Shown: positions 34,681-43,675 of the stretch, one piece after another | How the letters are laid out: each line of letters starts with the position of its first letter | Position numbering within the stretch: position 1 is the stretch's first letter | Assembly: GCF_047795645.1 (NCBI RefSeq) | Contig: NZ_CP181045.1 | Span: 1,736,001-1,800,000 of the forward strand | Reading direction: 5' to 3' | Length of the DNA stretch: 64,000 nt | Source of the DNA: Salipaludibacillus sp047795645 | GTDB lineage: Bacteria; Bacillota; Bacilli; Bacillales; Salisediminibacteriaceae | Position numbers and translations under genes: made by a program | The notes under the pieces: model-generated | Seen by the model: the letters and a program-made list of their open reading frames with translations, nothing else | The model's database searches: none | Told to the model about the DNA's origin: nothing

Positions 34681-35589
34681 TCAGGCCTGTTTTCTTTTTT
34701 GCATCATAGTGGGATGAAGCAAACAATCATACTCACCGTTCTCTCCAAGAGATTTATTACTTAATCCAACTAACGTCTTGGAGCAGTCAAAGGCATTCTC
34801 ACCTTCATAAACAGTGACTTTATCGGGTCTAACAGTCCATATAAATTGTTGGTTACTTCCAATCGTTCGATAGGGGACAAGAGAGATTTTCCCTGCGAAT
34901 TTTTCTGGTATTTGCTGAAAGTCATTCGGTTTCGCCATAGAAAGTAGAAATAATTCCTTAGGAAATTCGTTTGATACTTTTGTCATATCTATAATCATGA
35001 CTGGTTTTTTGGAGAATGGGTCCGTCAACTGATTTCCACTATCAACAAAACCTTTAAGATCATAAACCTGATCATCTATTTGAATACTAACGTCCATTGT
35101 TTCTTCATAGCGGATTGTCACTGCCTCAACGGAATCAAATCTCTTTTTTGCATAGAAGAACATGAAAGGGAATCCTACAATCACAAACAACCAACTTATT
35201 GGACTACCAAATTGGTTTCCCCTTGTTGCGAAAGTACCTTGAATAAATGAATGATCAACTTGTAGGAAAAAGTGAAGTCCTATAAGCCCCCCTCCAACTG
35301 CAAAATTAACAAAATAAAACATAAGTAAGGCTTGGACAAATGAGCGAAATTGTTGAAAACGAAATGTAATTAAGAGAATAAAAACAGAATAGATTCCCTT
35401 CATTATCGGGTGAGTCATAAATGCTACTTGCGGATAAAATAAAAATACAATATACATTGAAGCAAACAATGCCCCTAAAAAAAATCTTAGTTTGGTCGTT
35501 CTTTTCTTTAAAACAAAAGAGGTAAGCATAAGCAATAACAAATCTACACAAAAATTTAGTAACCAAATAATGTCCAGATAAATCGTCAT
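34681..35589 (-). CDS. spoIIGA: SpoIIGA, sigma-E factor processing peptidase
   Basis: 302 residues. A membrane aspartic protease that cleaves pro-sigma-E at the septum. The N-terminal half has five predicted membrane helices (about 1-150), and the C-terminal half a retroviral-like protease domain with the catalytic aspartate in FVDSGNQLTDPFSKKPV near residue 183. The protease acts as a dimer. ATG 35589 is chosen over the in-frame GTG at 35598. It is the first gene of the Spo0A-controlled spoIIG operon. Confidence 0.96.
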   Translation of the reverse strand: MTIYLDIIWLLNFCVDLLLLMLTSFVLKKRTTKLRFFLGALFASMYIVFLFYPQVAFMTHPIMKGIYSVFILLITFRFQQFRSFVQALLMFYFVNFAVGGGLIGLHFFLQVDHSFIQGTFATRGNQFGSPISWLFVIVGFPFMFFYAKKRFDSVEAVTIRYEETMDVSIQIDDQVYDLKGFVDSGNQLTDPFSKKPVMIIDMTKVSNEFPKELFLLSMAKPNDFQQIPEKFAGKISLVPYRTIGSNQQFIWTVRPDKVTVYEGENAFDCSKTLVGLSNKSLGENGEYDCLLHPTMMQKRKQA

Positions 35590-35622
35590 TACTGCCACCG
35601 TCCACCCTCGAATTTAAGGATA

Positions 35623-35664
35623 AGTATATCTCACTAAAACAACTAAGTCTGTCACTATTTGACA
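35623..35664 (-). promoter_or_regulatory. Spo0A-dependent sigma-A promoter of the spoIIG operon
   Basis: Minus-strand -35 GTGACA (35650-35655) and -10 TATACT (35623-35628) separated by 21 bases, which is unusually long; B. subtilis spoIIG has a 22-base spacer and needs Spo0A. Two 0A-box-like sequences overlap the -35: TGTCAAA (35658-35664) and TGACAGA (35648-35654). Confidence 0.7.
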
Positions 35665-36084
35665 CACTAAACATACTTATTTTAGTTTTTTTTAGATGAT
35701 TTTGTCATGAACTCCTTTGAATACTGTTAGATGGGGATTCGGACGTTCATCACTTATTTGAAGATACGTAATTTGGAGCTACAAGCATCTTCTGCAGTTT
35801 ATTTTCTTTTGTTGCAGTTGTGCCCCTTCTGCTCTTGTGACCTTCTTTTCCAAAATGAACTCACATAAGTCACAAGATGCTTTCGCTTGTAATCCTTCTT
35901 TCCACATCCCTCGCAATTAAGAGGGCAGAACGAAAATAAAAAGTAGCTTTATCCGACCTGTGTCAAAATCTAAAGCACTTCCTTAATTGTCTAATTCCTA
36001 CTTTCATTCCCCTAAAATGCGCGTCACGCCTTCATAGCACACAGGTAATTTCCTATTCGCAATAAATTTTGCCATCACGACAAA
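35665..36084. other. Gap between ftsZ and spoIIGA
   Basis: About 420 bases with no supportable gene, RNA or repeat. B. subtilis has bpr (bacillopeptidase F) here; no remnant is recognisable. Confidence 0.45.
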
Positions 36085-36128
36085 AAAGGTACCAGAGCTA
36101 ACCTAAGTAGGTTTGCCCTGATACCTTA
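36085..36128 (-). terminator. ftsAZ terminator
   Basis: Minus-strand stem AAGGTATCAG / CTCTGGTACCTT with an inner AACCTAC-type stem and TTTTTT after it, about 20 bases past the ftsZ stop. Confidence 0.85.
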
Positions 36129-36145
36129 TATTTGCGATAAACAAT

Positions 36146-37294
36146 TTATCGATTTCTTCGATTTCTTAGAAATGTAGGGATATCCAACGTATCCATTTCT
36201 TCTTCAGAAGAAGGTTGGCTTGCTGGTGGTTTCTGAGACTCCTGAGATGCCGCAGTTTCATTTCTTGAATGAGAAGTAGCAGGTTGACTTGGTCGCTGTT
36301 TCCCAGACGAAGCTCGCGGACTCACTGGCTTCTCATTTTGTTGCTCATCAAAGCCGGTAGCGATCACCGTGACAACAATTTCATCTTTTAAATTTTCATT
36401 GATGACAGAACCGAAAATCATATTCACTTCGCTATCTGATGCTGATGAGACAATTTCAGCAGCCTCATGAACTTCAAATAAACTCAAATTTGTTCCACCA
36501 GTAATGTTCATAAGAACACCCTGTGCACCGTCTACACTTGTTTCAAGTAGAGGTGACGAAATCGCTTTTTTCGCTGCTTCAGCAGCTCTACTTTCACCTG
36601 TAGCTACACCAATACCCATGAGAGCAGAACCTTTTTCACTCATTATCGTTTTCACATCAGCAAAGTCTAGGTTTATTAATCCAGGAACAGCGATTAAATC
36701 AGATATACCTTGAACCCCTTGTCGTAAAACATTATCCGCTTCTCTAAACGCTTCAAGCATTGGCGTGTTTTTATCAACTATTTCCAACAGTCTATCATTT
36801 GGAATGACAATGAGAGTGTCCACTTTTTCTTTTAGTGCATCAATACCATTCGTCGCTTGCAACATACGCTTACGCCCTTCAAAAGTGAACGGACGAGTAA
36901 CAACACCTACAGTTAACGCGCCAGCTTCCTTTGCAATTTCAGCGATAACAGGAGCAGCACCTGTACCAGTACCTCCACCCATTCCAGCTGTAATGAAGAC
37001 CATATCAGCACCAGATAAAAGTTCTTCTAATTGATCACGACTTTCCTCAGCAGCTTTTTTACCTATATCAGGATTCGCACCCGCACCTAATCCACGAGTT
37101 AATTTTCCACCTAATTGAAGCTTGTGATCTGCTTTTGAAAGATGAAGCGCTTGAGCGTCTGTATTAACTGCTATAAAATCAACACCCTGTAACCCGTTTT
37201 CGATCATACGGTTGACTGCGTTGCTACCGCCACCCCCTACACCGATTACTTTTATTGTTGCTAATTGTTCCATATCCATTTCAAATTCCAACAT
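36146..37294 (-). CDS. ftsZ: FtsZ, tubulin-like division GTPase
   Basis: 382 residues. Polymerises into the Z ring. The GTP-binding glycine-rich signature GGGTGTGAAPVIAE lies near residue 104 and the T7 synergy-loop region near 200-210. After a proline- and serine-rich linker (about 318-365) the C-terminus has the conserved tail peptide DTLDIPTFLRNRRNR that binds FtsA, SepF and other partners. ATG 37294 gives the family start and follows GGGGGATCGAAA. Confidence 0.98.
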   Translation of the reverse strand: MLEFEMDMEQLATIKVIGVGGGGSNAVNRMIENGLQGVDFIAVNTDAQALHLSKADHKLQLGGKLTRGLGAGANPDIGKKAAEESRDQLEELLSGADMVFITAGMGGGTGTGAAPVIAEIAKEAGALTVGVVTRPFTFEGRKRMLQATNGIDALKEKVDTLIVIPNDRLLEIVDKNTPMLEAFREADNVLRQGVQGISDLIAVPGLINLDFADVKTIMSEKGSALMGIGVATGESRAAEAAKKAISSPLLETSVDGAQGVLMNITGGTNLSLFEVHEAAEIVSSASDSEVNMIFGSVINENLKDEIVVTVIATGFDEQQNEKPVSPRASSGKQRPSQPATSHSRNETAASQESQKPPASQPSSEEEMDTLDIPTFLRNRRNR

Positions 37295-37342
37295 TTTCGA
37301 TCCCCCAATCCAAGTTCGTTCCAATTCACAAGTTGTTTTTTG

Positions 37343-38626
37343 TTATTCAAAAAACGTTTTAAACATATTCGTAACTTTCTTTTTTACTCCGAGACTGTTT
37401 TTGACTTCTTTCTGCTGTCTGGATTTTTCTCTATGCCGCGGTTCTGAATTCCCTTCACGACTAGGTTCTAAACCGATTTTAATATCTTTCCCTTGAATTC
37501 GAACATTTCGATGTGCAAACGTAATAAGTCCAACACCATTTGTATATTGCGGTTCCCGCACACCAATATAATCAGGAAAAGCTACTCGAACATTTTTCTT
37601 AAGAACATCTCTTGCTAATTCAAGGACACCAGGCATTTTAGCTGTTCCTCCTGTAAGAACAAAACCTCCAGATAAATCTTGATATCCTAATTTGTAAATT
37701 TCTTTTAAGACAATTTCAAACATTTCTTCTAAACGTGGTTCAATAATGTTCGCAAGCTGCCATTGTGAGAATTCTTGCGTTTGATCACTGCCAATCTCCG
37801 AAACTTGGAAAGTTTCTTCATCGGAGGCATCGTTAATAAATGCATGTCCAAAAGATGTCTTAACTTCTTCAGCTTCTTCTGTTGATGTACGAAATCCGAC
37901 CGAAATATCATTTGAAATATGATCTCCACCTACAGAAATTTGACTCGTACCTTGCAACATTCCACCTTCAAATATAGATACAGTGGTAGATCCTCCCCCC
38001 ATATCTACAAGGGCAACACCTAGGCTTCTCTCATCTTTTGACAAAGCAACTGTACCAGCTGCTAATGGTTGTAATACGATATCTGATACATGAAGTCCTG
38101 CTTTTTCAACACAACGAAGTGAATTATGTAACATTGTTTTCGACCCTGTAATAATCGTACCTTCCATTTCTAGTCGAACACCAATCATTCCACGTGGATC
38201 GTTGATTTCATCTAATCCATCGACAATAAATTGTTTAGGAATAACATCGATTATTTCTCTTTCTGGTGGAACGGATATGACTTGAGCCGCATCTATCACT
38301 CTCGTAATATCTTCGTCTCCAATTTCTCTATCATCACTTGATACTGCAACCACTCCATGACACGGTTGCAACTTAATGTGATTTCCAGTCACACCTACAA
38401 TAACATGCTCTATACTCATTCCGATCATTCTTTCCGCTTTTTCCACTGCTTTGCGGATAGATTGAACCGTTTCATCAATATCAACAATCGATCCTTTTTT
38501 TATTCCTTCAGAACTTGATTCTCCTACTCCGAGAATATTTAATGACCCATTTGTCATTTCGCCTATTATGACTCGAACAGATGATGTACCGATATCTAGA
38601 GTTACATATGTATCATGATTATTCAT
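37343..38626 (-). CDS. ftsA: FtsA, actin-like Z-ring membrane anchor
   Basis: 427 residues. An ATP-binding actin homologue tethering FtsZ to membrane. The nucleotide-binding blocks TLDIGTSSVRVIIGE (N-terminus), VDMGGGSTTVSIF (near 215) and LTGGTAKMPGVLEL (near 330) are present, and the C-terminus ends in an amphipathic helix (KKKVTNMFKTFFE) for membrane binding. It has an AAGGAGG site and is followed about 50 bases later by ftsZ. Confidence 0.97.
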   Translation of the reverse strand: MNNHDTYVTLDIGTSSVRVIIGEMTNGSLNILGVGESSSEGIKKGSIVDIDETVQSIRKAVEKAERMIGMSIEHVIVGVTGNHIKLQPCHGVVAVSSDDREIGDEDITRVIDAAQVISVPPEREIIDVIPKQFIVDGLDEINDPRGMIGVRLEMEGTIITGSKTMLHNSLRCVEKAGLHVSDIVLQPLAAGTVALSKDERSLGVALVDMGGGSTTVSIFEGGMLQGTSQISVGGDHISNDISVGFRTSTEEAEEVKTSFGHAFINDASDEETFQVSEIGSDQTQEFSQWQLANIIEPRLEEMFEIVLKEIYKLGYQDLSGGFVLTGGTAKMPGVLELARDVLKKNVRVAFPDYIGVREPQYTNGVGLITFAHRNVRIQGKDIKIGLEPSREGNSEPRHREKSRQQKEVKNSLGVKKKVTNMFKTFFE

Positions 38627-38694
38627 TGGCTGGCACCTCCTTTAAAACATACAGTAAATTTCTAAAAATAAAATGCTCTTGTTCATTATGGAAT

Positions 38695-38723
38695 GTATTC
38701 AACAAATTTTGTTCATTCCCTCT
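38695..38723 (-). promoter_or_regulatory. Sigma-H-type promoter of ftsAZ
   Basis: On the minus strand AGAGGGAAT (38715-38723), 11 bases, then GTTGAATAC (38695-38703) matches the sigma-H pattern RnAGGAwww / RnnGAATww with one mismatch. B. subtilis ftsAZ has such a promoter for sporulation septation. Confidence 0.6.
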
Positions 38724-38775
38724 TTTTAATTATTTAATAATCAAGAAATCATTACAGTAATTACAATTGAAAATA

Positions 38776-39126
38776 CTATAATTCTTGTTTTTTTGACCAT
38801 TTCCTTAATAGGAAACGTCGAATAATACCGATATTGTGAAAAAGTCTAACTCCAAATGCGAATATTGCCGCTAAATACAAGTCTACACCAAGATGAACAC
38901 CGAGAAAAGCTAAACTAATTGCCAAAAATAAATTTGTGAAAAAACCTGATATAAATACCTTATCATCAAATGATCTTTGCAAGTGAGCTCGAACGCCTCC
39001 AAACAATGAATCCAGTCCCGCTAAAACCATAATAGATAAATAAATAGAATACTCTTCAGGGATACGAAAATCAGTAAAAAAACCTAATAAAAGTCCAAGC
39101 AAAAGTCCTATAAGGGGTAACCACAT
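38776..39126 (-). CDS. sbp: Small basic membrane protein Sbp (DUF1290)
   Basis: 116 residues with three to four membrane helices; the whole sequence matches the Sbp family (WLPLIGLLLGLLLGF, GLDSLFGGVRAHLQ, FLGVHLGVDLYLAAIFAFGVRLF). Function is unknown; it is conserved next to ftsA in Bacillus. ATG 39126 follows GGAGGGG. The longer in-frame start at 39165 would overlap ylxX. Confidence 0.93.
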   Translation of the reverse strand: MWLPLIGLLLGLLLGFFTDFRIPEEYSIYLSIMVLAGLDSLFGGVRAHLQRSFDDKVFISGFFTNLFLAISLAFLGVHLGVDLYLAAIFAFGVRLFHNIGIIRRFLLRKWSKKQEL

Positions 39127-39127
39127 T

Positions 39128-39826
39128 CTAAGACCCCTCCAGTACAGGTTCCATGAATCGAACACGATAGTTCTTATCTATTGCTGGTATCGTCACATTG
39201 TCCATAGGTGTAGAAGAAAACCCTAAATATTCATAGCTAAAAAGCTCGCTTGACTGGGAAGACATCATCGCATGATGTATCGATTCTGGATCATCTGCAA
39301 TGACCTTAATCTCAAGTGGGAAATAACTTAGCCAATTTCCGTTCACCAGAGTTCGACCGTTGGCTTCTCGAATCGCTGTAGTTGCAACAATCCGTTGATT
39401 TCCAATCGCAATGTGCTCGGCTCCCTGAATATTCAATTCATTAACTAGCAAACGAAGAAGATAAGCTGGTACTGAATTAATCCCACCACCTGTGTAGTGT
39501 TGATCAAATACAACATTCACTTCAATGATAATTCCAGGTCCACTCACTTCTGTTAAGCCAGCTTGTTCTTGCAACTTCTCCATGACTTCTCCCATGACTT
39601 CCTCAACTTCCTCTGTTTCGTCCAACTGATTCAAAATTTCTATTTGTCGATCTAGCTCTTCGTGGAGTTGCTGTCTCGTTTCTTTTTCCGAAATTAATGC
39701 TTGGCGAAGTTCTCCCATGTTTCTTGTATCTCGAGAATTAGGATCACTTAAAGATTGAAACTGAACCGCGATGATGAATGCAATGATAGTAGTGAGACAT
39801 GCAAATATTATCATGCTACCCTTCAT
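39128..39826 (-). CDS. ylxX: YlxX, DUF881 family membrane-anchored protein
   Basis: 232 residues: one N-terminal membrane helix (about 5-25), a coiled coil (about 40-85) and the extracytoplasmic DUF881 domain (GPGIIIEVNVVFDQ..., then NELNIQGAEHIAIGNQRIV). Function is unknown; the position beside divIB and ftsA suggests envelope or division work. Its start overlaps ylxW by 4 bases and sbp begins within a base or two of its stop. Confidence 0.9.
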   Translation of the reverse strand: MKGSMIIFACLTTIIAFIIAVQFQSLSDPNSRDTRNMGELRQALISEKETRQQLHEELDRQIEILNQLDETEEVEEVMGEVMEKLQEQAGLTEVSGPGIIIEVNVVFDQHYTGGGINSVPAYLLRLLVNELNIQGAEHIAIGNQRIVATTAIREANGRTLVNGNWLSYFPLEIKVIADDPESIHHAMMSSQSSELFSYEYLGFSSTPMDNVTIPAIDKNYRVRFMEPVLEGS

Positions 39827-40539
39827 GATTCTTCTCCACTTTCATTAAATCGTGGATCTAAAATAATTTCATTCTTCTTTTGAATGCGTACCTGAACGTT
39901 TTCATTGACCAATTGATCCTTTACACCACCTATGAGATTCAAAGATTCATCTAGTGTTTCTTGATTCCCAATAGCCGAAATTTCAAATGGGGCAAAAGAG
40001 ATATTTCCATCAATGTCAATTACTGGTCCAATACATTGTATATACGTCTGCTGATTGATACGCTCTCCGTTAATAGCTACTGCTTCTGCACCCGCCACTA
40101 ATAATTCATCAACAACCTGCTGAATATGTTGTTCATGGACAATATAATTATTCGGGTCCTCATCACCATGCTCATATTCGGCATCAGCCAGAGTGACATG
40201 TATCCCTTCCCCTTTCACGGCAACTTCTCCGGTAACCATTCTCAGACGATCAATGTCTTCAACCATATTAAAATAAGTCCGCTCTTGGTTTGAAACCTCT
40301 TCTTCAATCATTTTAATTTGGGCTTGTACATCTCGTAAATCCTCTGCAAGTTCTCGATTCACTTGTTGCTCCAAGAGAAATTCATTTCTCAATTCTTCTT
40401 CCTCTTCCCACTGCGAATCAGTCAGTAGGCTTTTCGTGTCAGTCTCTTTTACGTTTTGATAACTGAGTGATGCTAAAAATCCCGTCACTAACAATGCAAA
40501 AGAAAATATAACGTAACTACCCTTCACTTTCAATTTCAT
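39823..40539 (-). CDS. ylxW: YlxW, DUF881 family membrane-anchored protein
   Basis: About 238 residues with the same plan as ylxX: membrane helix, coiled coil with a strongly acidic stretch (SQWEEEEELRNEF), then DUF881 (GEGIHVTLADAEYE, VDELLVAGAEAVAINGERI). The two are tandem paralogues, as in B. subtilis. Function is unknown. The start is uncertain: ATG 40539 is only 3 bases from GAGGAGG, while TTG 40533 has better spacing. It overlaps the end of divIB. Confidence 0.87.
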   Translation of the reverse strand: MKLKVKGSYVIFSFALLVTGFLASLSYQNVKETDTKSLLTDSQWEEEEELRNEFLLEQQVNRELAEDLRDVQAQIKMIEEEVSNQERTYFNMVEDIDRLRMVTGEVAVKGEGIHVTLADAEYEHGDEDPNNYIVHEQHIQQVVDELLVAGAEAVAINGERINQQTYIQCIGPVIDIDGNISFAPFEISAIGNQETLDESLNLIGGVKDQLVNENVQVRIQKKNEIILDPRFNESGEES

Positions 40540-41302
40540 CTTCCTCCTCATCCATATCAAACCGTTCAAAATAAGGGTTCATACGCATGTGGACGATGCC
40601 AGCTACTTCTGGATCTAACTGTTCTACTACGGAAGGATAAGATGATATTCTATCAGCAAAATTATTTACTGTTGAACTAACAACAAATCCGTCGTTCATT
40701 AGTATCGTCAATCGTTGTTGATCGTTTTCAACAGGGTCTAGAAAAATATCCGAAATTCTGTGTCGAATCCCCGTTTGTGTGCCGACAAGTTGATGAACCA
40801 TCGTTCTTCTAATGTCATCATTCTCAAAGTCATGAAGGACTGGCGCATCATGAGGGTTGAACGTCTCATGGTTATCAGTCTGATAAATATCCCCTGTTTC
40901 TAGTACGGGATAATATGTCCCACTATCATGGATATAGGCAACACGTGCATACTCGTTAACTGCTATATTCACAGTGTTCAACCACTCTCTCGAAATTTCA
41001 ATAAAGTCAATGGCTTCATGTTCAGAGATTCTTTCGACCATTTCATTTTCGTTTATATTCCACATACTCACCTCTTCAAGTAGCTCAGACCGCTCTATAA
41101 CCCAATCATCGGATGCAAATCCATTTCCTTCGACATTCACTTGCTGTACTTTACTAAATGAACTTTGAAAATATATGATCATTAGCATTAAAGTAAAAAA
41201 GATGGAAACATAAAAGATCAAGCGTCGATTTGTTCTCTGTTTTCTTCGTTCTTTAAGCTTAGGAATCCTATCTTCTATTTCAACAACTTTTTTTTCTTTC
41301 AT
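40517..41302 (-). CDS. divIB: DivIB (FtsQ homologue), division protein
   Basis: 261 residues. A bitopic protein of the FtsL-DivIC-DivIB complex at the septum. A basic cytoplasmic tail (KLKERRKQRTNRR) is followed by a membrane helix at about 30-50, a POTRA domain (VQQVNVEGNGFASDDWVIERS...) and the beta domain. The C-terminus is strikingly acidic (FDMDEEEDEIESEG). ATG 41302 follows GGAGGAA by about 7 bases; the earlier in-frame start at 41347 has none. Confidence 0.94.
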   Translation of the reverse strand: MKEKKVVEIEDRIPKLKERRKQRTNRRLIFYVSIFFTLMLMIIYFQSSFSKVQQVNVEGNGFASDDWVIERSELLEEVSMWNINENEMVERISEHEAIDFIEISREWLNTVNIAVNEYARVAYIHDSGTYYPVLETGDIYQTDNHETFNPHDAPVLHDFENDDIRRTMVHQLVGTQTGIRHRISDIFLDPVENDQQRLTILMNDGFVVSSTVNNFADRISSYPSVVEQLDPEVAGIVHMRMNPYFERFDMDEEEDEIESEG

Positions 41303-41422
41303 GAGTCTTTCCTCCATTGTATAACAAGGGATCAAACGAACATACAACTATTTCAACTAAAAGTTGAAAAGGAATAATTTACCTTCATTTTCACATCAAA
41401 CGTCCCCTATTTGTCCTACGTT

Positions 41423-42343
41423 TCACTTTTCGCCAACGTATTCTACTTCTGTTTTCATTTCGACGCCATATCGATTCAGTGCAAGGTCTTGAATTTTCTT
41501 AATTAGTGTGAGGACATCATTAGCTGTTGCTCCTCCAGCATTAATAATAAAATTTGCATGTTTCTCAGATACCTGAGCTCCGCCAACAGCTTCCCCTTTC
41601 AAACCAAGGTTTTCAATAATTTCCCCAGCGTACAAAGGTAATGGATTGCGAAAAACACTACCACAACAAGGATCATTCCATGGTTGCGTATTTTTACGAT
41701 ACGCTTTATTTTTTTGTAACCTTTTACGAATTTCAACCGTATTTCCTTTTTCCAAACAAAATTGTGCTGCTATACAAATACCACCATTTTGATGAAGATT
41801 GGAAGTTCTGTAATTAAATCCTAAATCATCACGGTTGATCCAATATAACTCGCCATCAGGCATCAGAATAAGAGCTTTTGTTAAGATCGTAGATATATCT
41901 GCATTATGAGCCCCTGCATTCATAAATACTGCCCCACCAACTGAACCAGGAATACCACCGGCAAACTCCAACCCAGAATACCCTTTCTTGCTGACAATTG
42001 TAGCTAATTTTATCAATGAATAGCCTGATCCAACAGTGAATAATTCATCTTGTTGATCAAGTTGTGCAAGCCCATCTCCCAGTTTGATAACTACACCATC
42101 TAGACCTTCATCAGCTACAAGGACATTCGACCCTCTTCCTAGAGCAAACCAAGGAATTGATCGCTTTTTTATTTCCGCTAGTCCTTCTTGCAATTCTTTG
42201 ACAGAACTCGGTTCAAAAAAAAGTTTAGCTGGACCGCCAATTTTCCAAGTTGTATGATTTTTTAATGGTTCATTCTGAATAACATTATCAATTCCATTTT
42301 TTTTGAATTGTGCTATTAGCTCATTGATTTCCGTTTCAGTCAT
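41423..42343 (-). CDS. murB: UDP-N-acetylenolpyruvoylglucosamine reductase
   Basis: 306 residues. FAD/NADPH enzyme reducing enolpyruvyl-UDP-GlcNAc to UDP-MurNAc. The FAD-binding part has TTWKIGGPAKLFFEP and ALGRGSNVLVAD; the catalytic serine is in CCGSVFRNP; AGEIIENLGLKG and KHANFIINAGGATANDV fit a type II MurB lacking the tyrosine loop. It overlaps murG by 8 bases. Confidence 0.97.
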   Translation of the reverse strand: MTETEINELIAQFKKNGIDNVIQNEPLKNHTTWKIGGPAKLFFEPSSVKELQEGLAEIKKRSIPWFALGRGSNVLVADEGLDGVVIKLGDGLAQLDQQDELFTVGSGYSLIKLATIVSKKGYSGLEFAGGIPGSVGGAVFMNAGAHNADISTILTKALILMPDGELYWINRDDLGFNYRTSNLHQNGGICIAAQFCLEKGNTVEIRKRLQKNKAYRKNTQPWNDPCCGSVFRNPLPLYAGEIIENLGLKGEAVGGAQVSEKHANFIINAGGATANDVLTLIKKIQDLALNRYGVEMKTEVEYVGEK

Positions 42344-43445
42344 GTTGTATCACCTCTTTAATGAGCTTTTCAATTGTTGCAGATGCATCGGGTTTTCCTA
42401 AGTGAAGGGCACCTTCTTTCATCGCCAACCATGTTTTTTCACTATTTAAAATACTGTCCATTTCATTCATTAACTTTTCAGGAGTAGACTCTTTTTCAAG
42501 AATGACTTTCGCAGCGAATGCTTTCTCAAGCGATCGTGCATTTTTTTCTTGATGGTTGTTTGTTACATAAGGACTCGGAATAAGAATAGACGGCAGTCCT
42601 AAGGCTGTTATCTCCGCTAATGTCGTTGCACCGGCGCGAGCAACGATTAAATCGACTTCGTTTAACACAGCTGGCATATCGTGAATGTAAGGAACGAATA
42701 CGATATTGCGAATCTCTACTTCTTCTTGATCTAACTGCTCTCTTACCTTCGAATAATGTGCCTCACCCGTGACATATAAGCATTGATATTCTTTTTCGCT
42801 CCAATGATGAAGTGTGTTCATAATCGCGTCATTAATAGGTTTTGCTCCGCGACTTCCACCAACAACAAGTACTGTCTTTTTACTAGGGTCTAACCCTAAT
42901 TCTTTTAGGCGAGACACGCTATTTTTATACTCTTTTTTCACCACTTCACTAGCGCGCGGATTCCCCGTCATAACCACCTTTTCTTTCGGAAAAAATTCAG
43001 CTGAATCAGGAAATGAAACCGCTACTTTTGTGACATATTTTGCTAAAAACTTATTTGTCAGACCTGGAACGCTATTTTGTTCGTGAATAAGAGTAGGTAT
43101 TTTACTTTTTGCCGCGGCATAGACAACGGGCCCACATACATATCCTCCAGTTCCAATCACAACATCCGGTTGAAACTCCTTTATATATTTTTTTGATTTT
43201 CTCACTGCATTTAAAAAACGAAAAATTGTTCTTACATTATCTATTGATACCTTTCGTTTAAAACCTGAAATTTTGACCGTCTCAAATGCAATACCTTCTT
43301 TAGGTACTATTTTTGATTCAAGGCCATTTTCAGTTCCAATATATAAGCACTCAATTGATTTATCTTGACTTTTTAAGTGGCGAATTAATGCGAGGGCTGG
43401 ATAAATATGTCCTCCCGTTCCTCCACCAGATACAAGTATTCTCAT
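42336..43445 (-). CDS. murG: Lipid II synthase (MurG glycosyltransferase)
   Basis: 369 residues. A GT28/GT-B enzyme adding GlcNAc to lipid I on the inner membrane face. The N-terminal glycine-rich loop VSGGGTGGHIYPALAL binds the lipid I diphosphate; the C-terminal half has VVGGSRGAKPIND and the UDP-GlcNAc site ARAGATTLAEITALGLPSIL. GGAGGAAG precedes the ATG. It is separated from spoVE by a terminator, so it probably starts a transcript with murB and divIB. Confidence 0.97.
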   Translation of the reverse strand: MRILVSGGGTGGHIYPALALIRHLKSQDKSIECLYIGTENGLESKIVPKEGIAFETVKISGFKRKVSIDNVRTIFRFLNAVRKSKKYIKEFQPDVVIGTGGYVCGPVVYAAAKSKIPTLIHEQNSVPGLTNKFLAKYVTKVAVSFPDSAEFFPKEKVVMTGNPRASEVVKKEYKNSVSRLKELGLDPSKKTVLVVGGSRGAKPINDAIMNTLHHWSEKEYQCLYVTGEAHYSKVREQLDQEEVEIRNIVFVPYIHDMPAVLNEVDLIVARAGATTLAEITALGLPSILIPSPYVTNNHQEKNARSLEKAFAAKVILEKESTPEKLMNEMDSILNSEKTWLAMKEGALHLGKPDASATIEKLIKEVIQHD

Positions 43446-43625
43446 ACTCTTCCTCCTTGATGGTCCAATTAAACACGGGTAAATAAATAAAACTAGAGTA
43501 AAAATGTGATAACCTTAGTTTAACCGAATTTAAAAGGAATTTTAAGTGAATTCTTTAGTTTTTTAAATTTCCATTATATCTCGTTCATTTTAGTGAATTT
43601 CACACTGGACTTTTTCTTGAAAATA

Positions 43626-43647
43626 GCACCTACTTTTAAGTAGGTGC
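43626..43647 (-). terminator. Terminator after spoVE
   Basis: Perfect stem GCACCTACTT / AAGTAGGTGC, followed on the minus strand by TATTTTC, about 30 bases past the spoVE stop. It ends the upstream dcw transcript before murG. Confidence 0.8.
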
Positions 43648-43675
43648 CTAAAGAAATGAGCTGATGCTTTTATTT

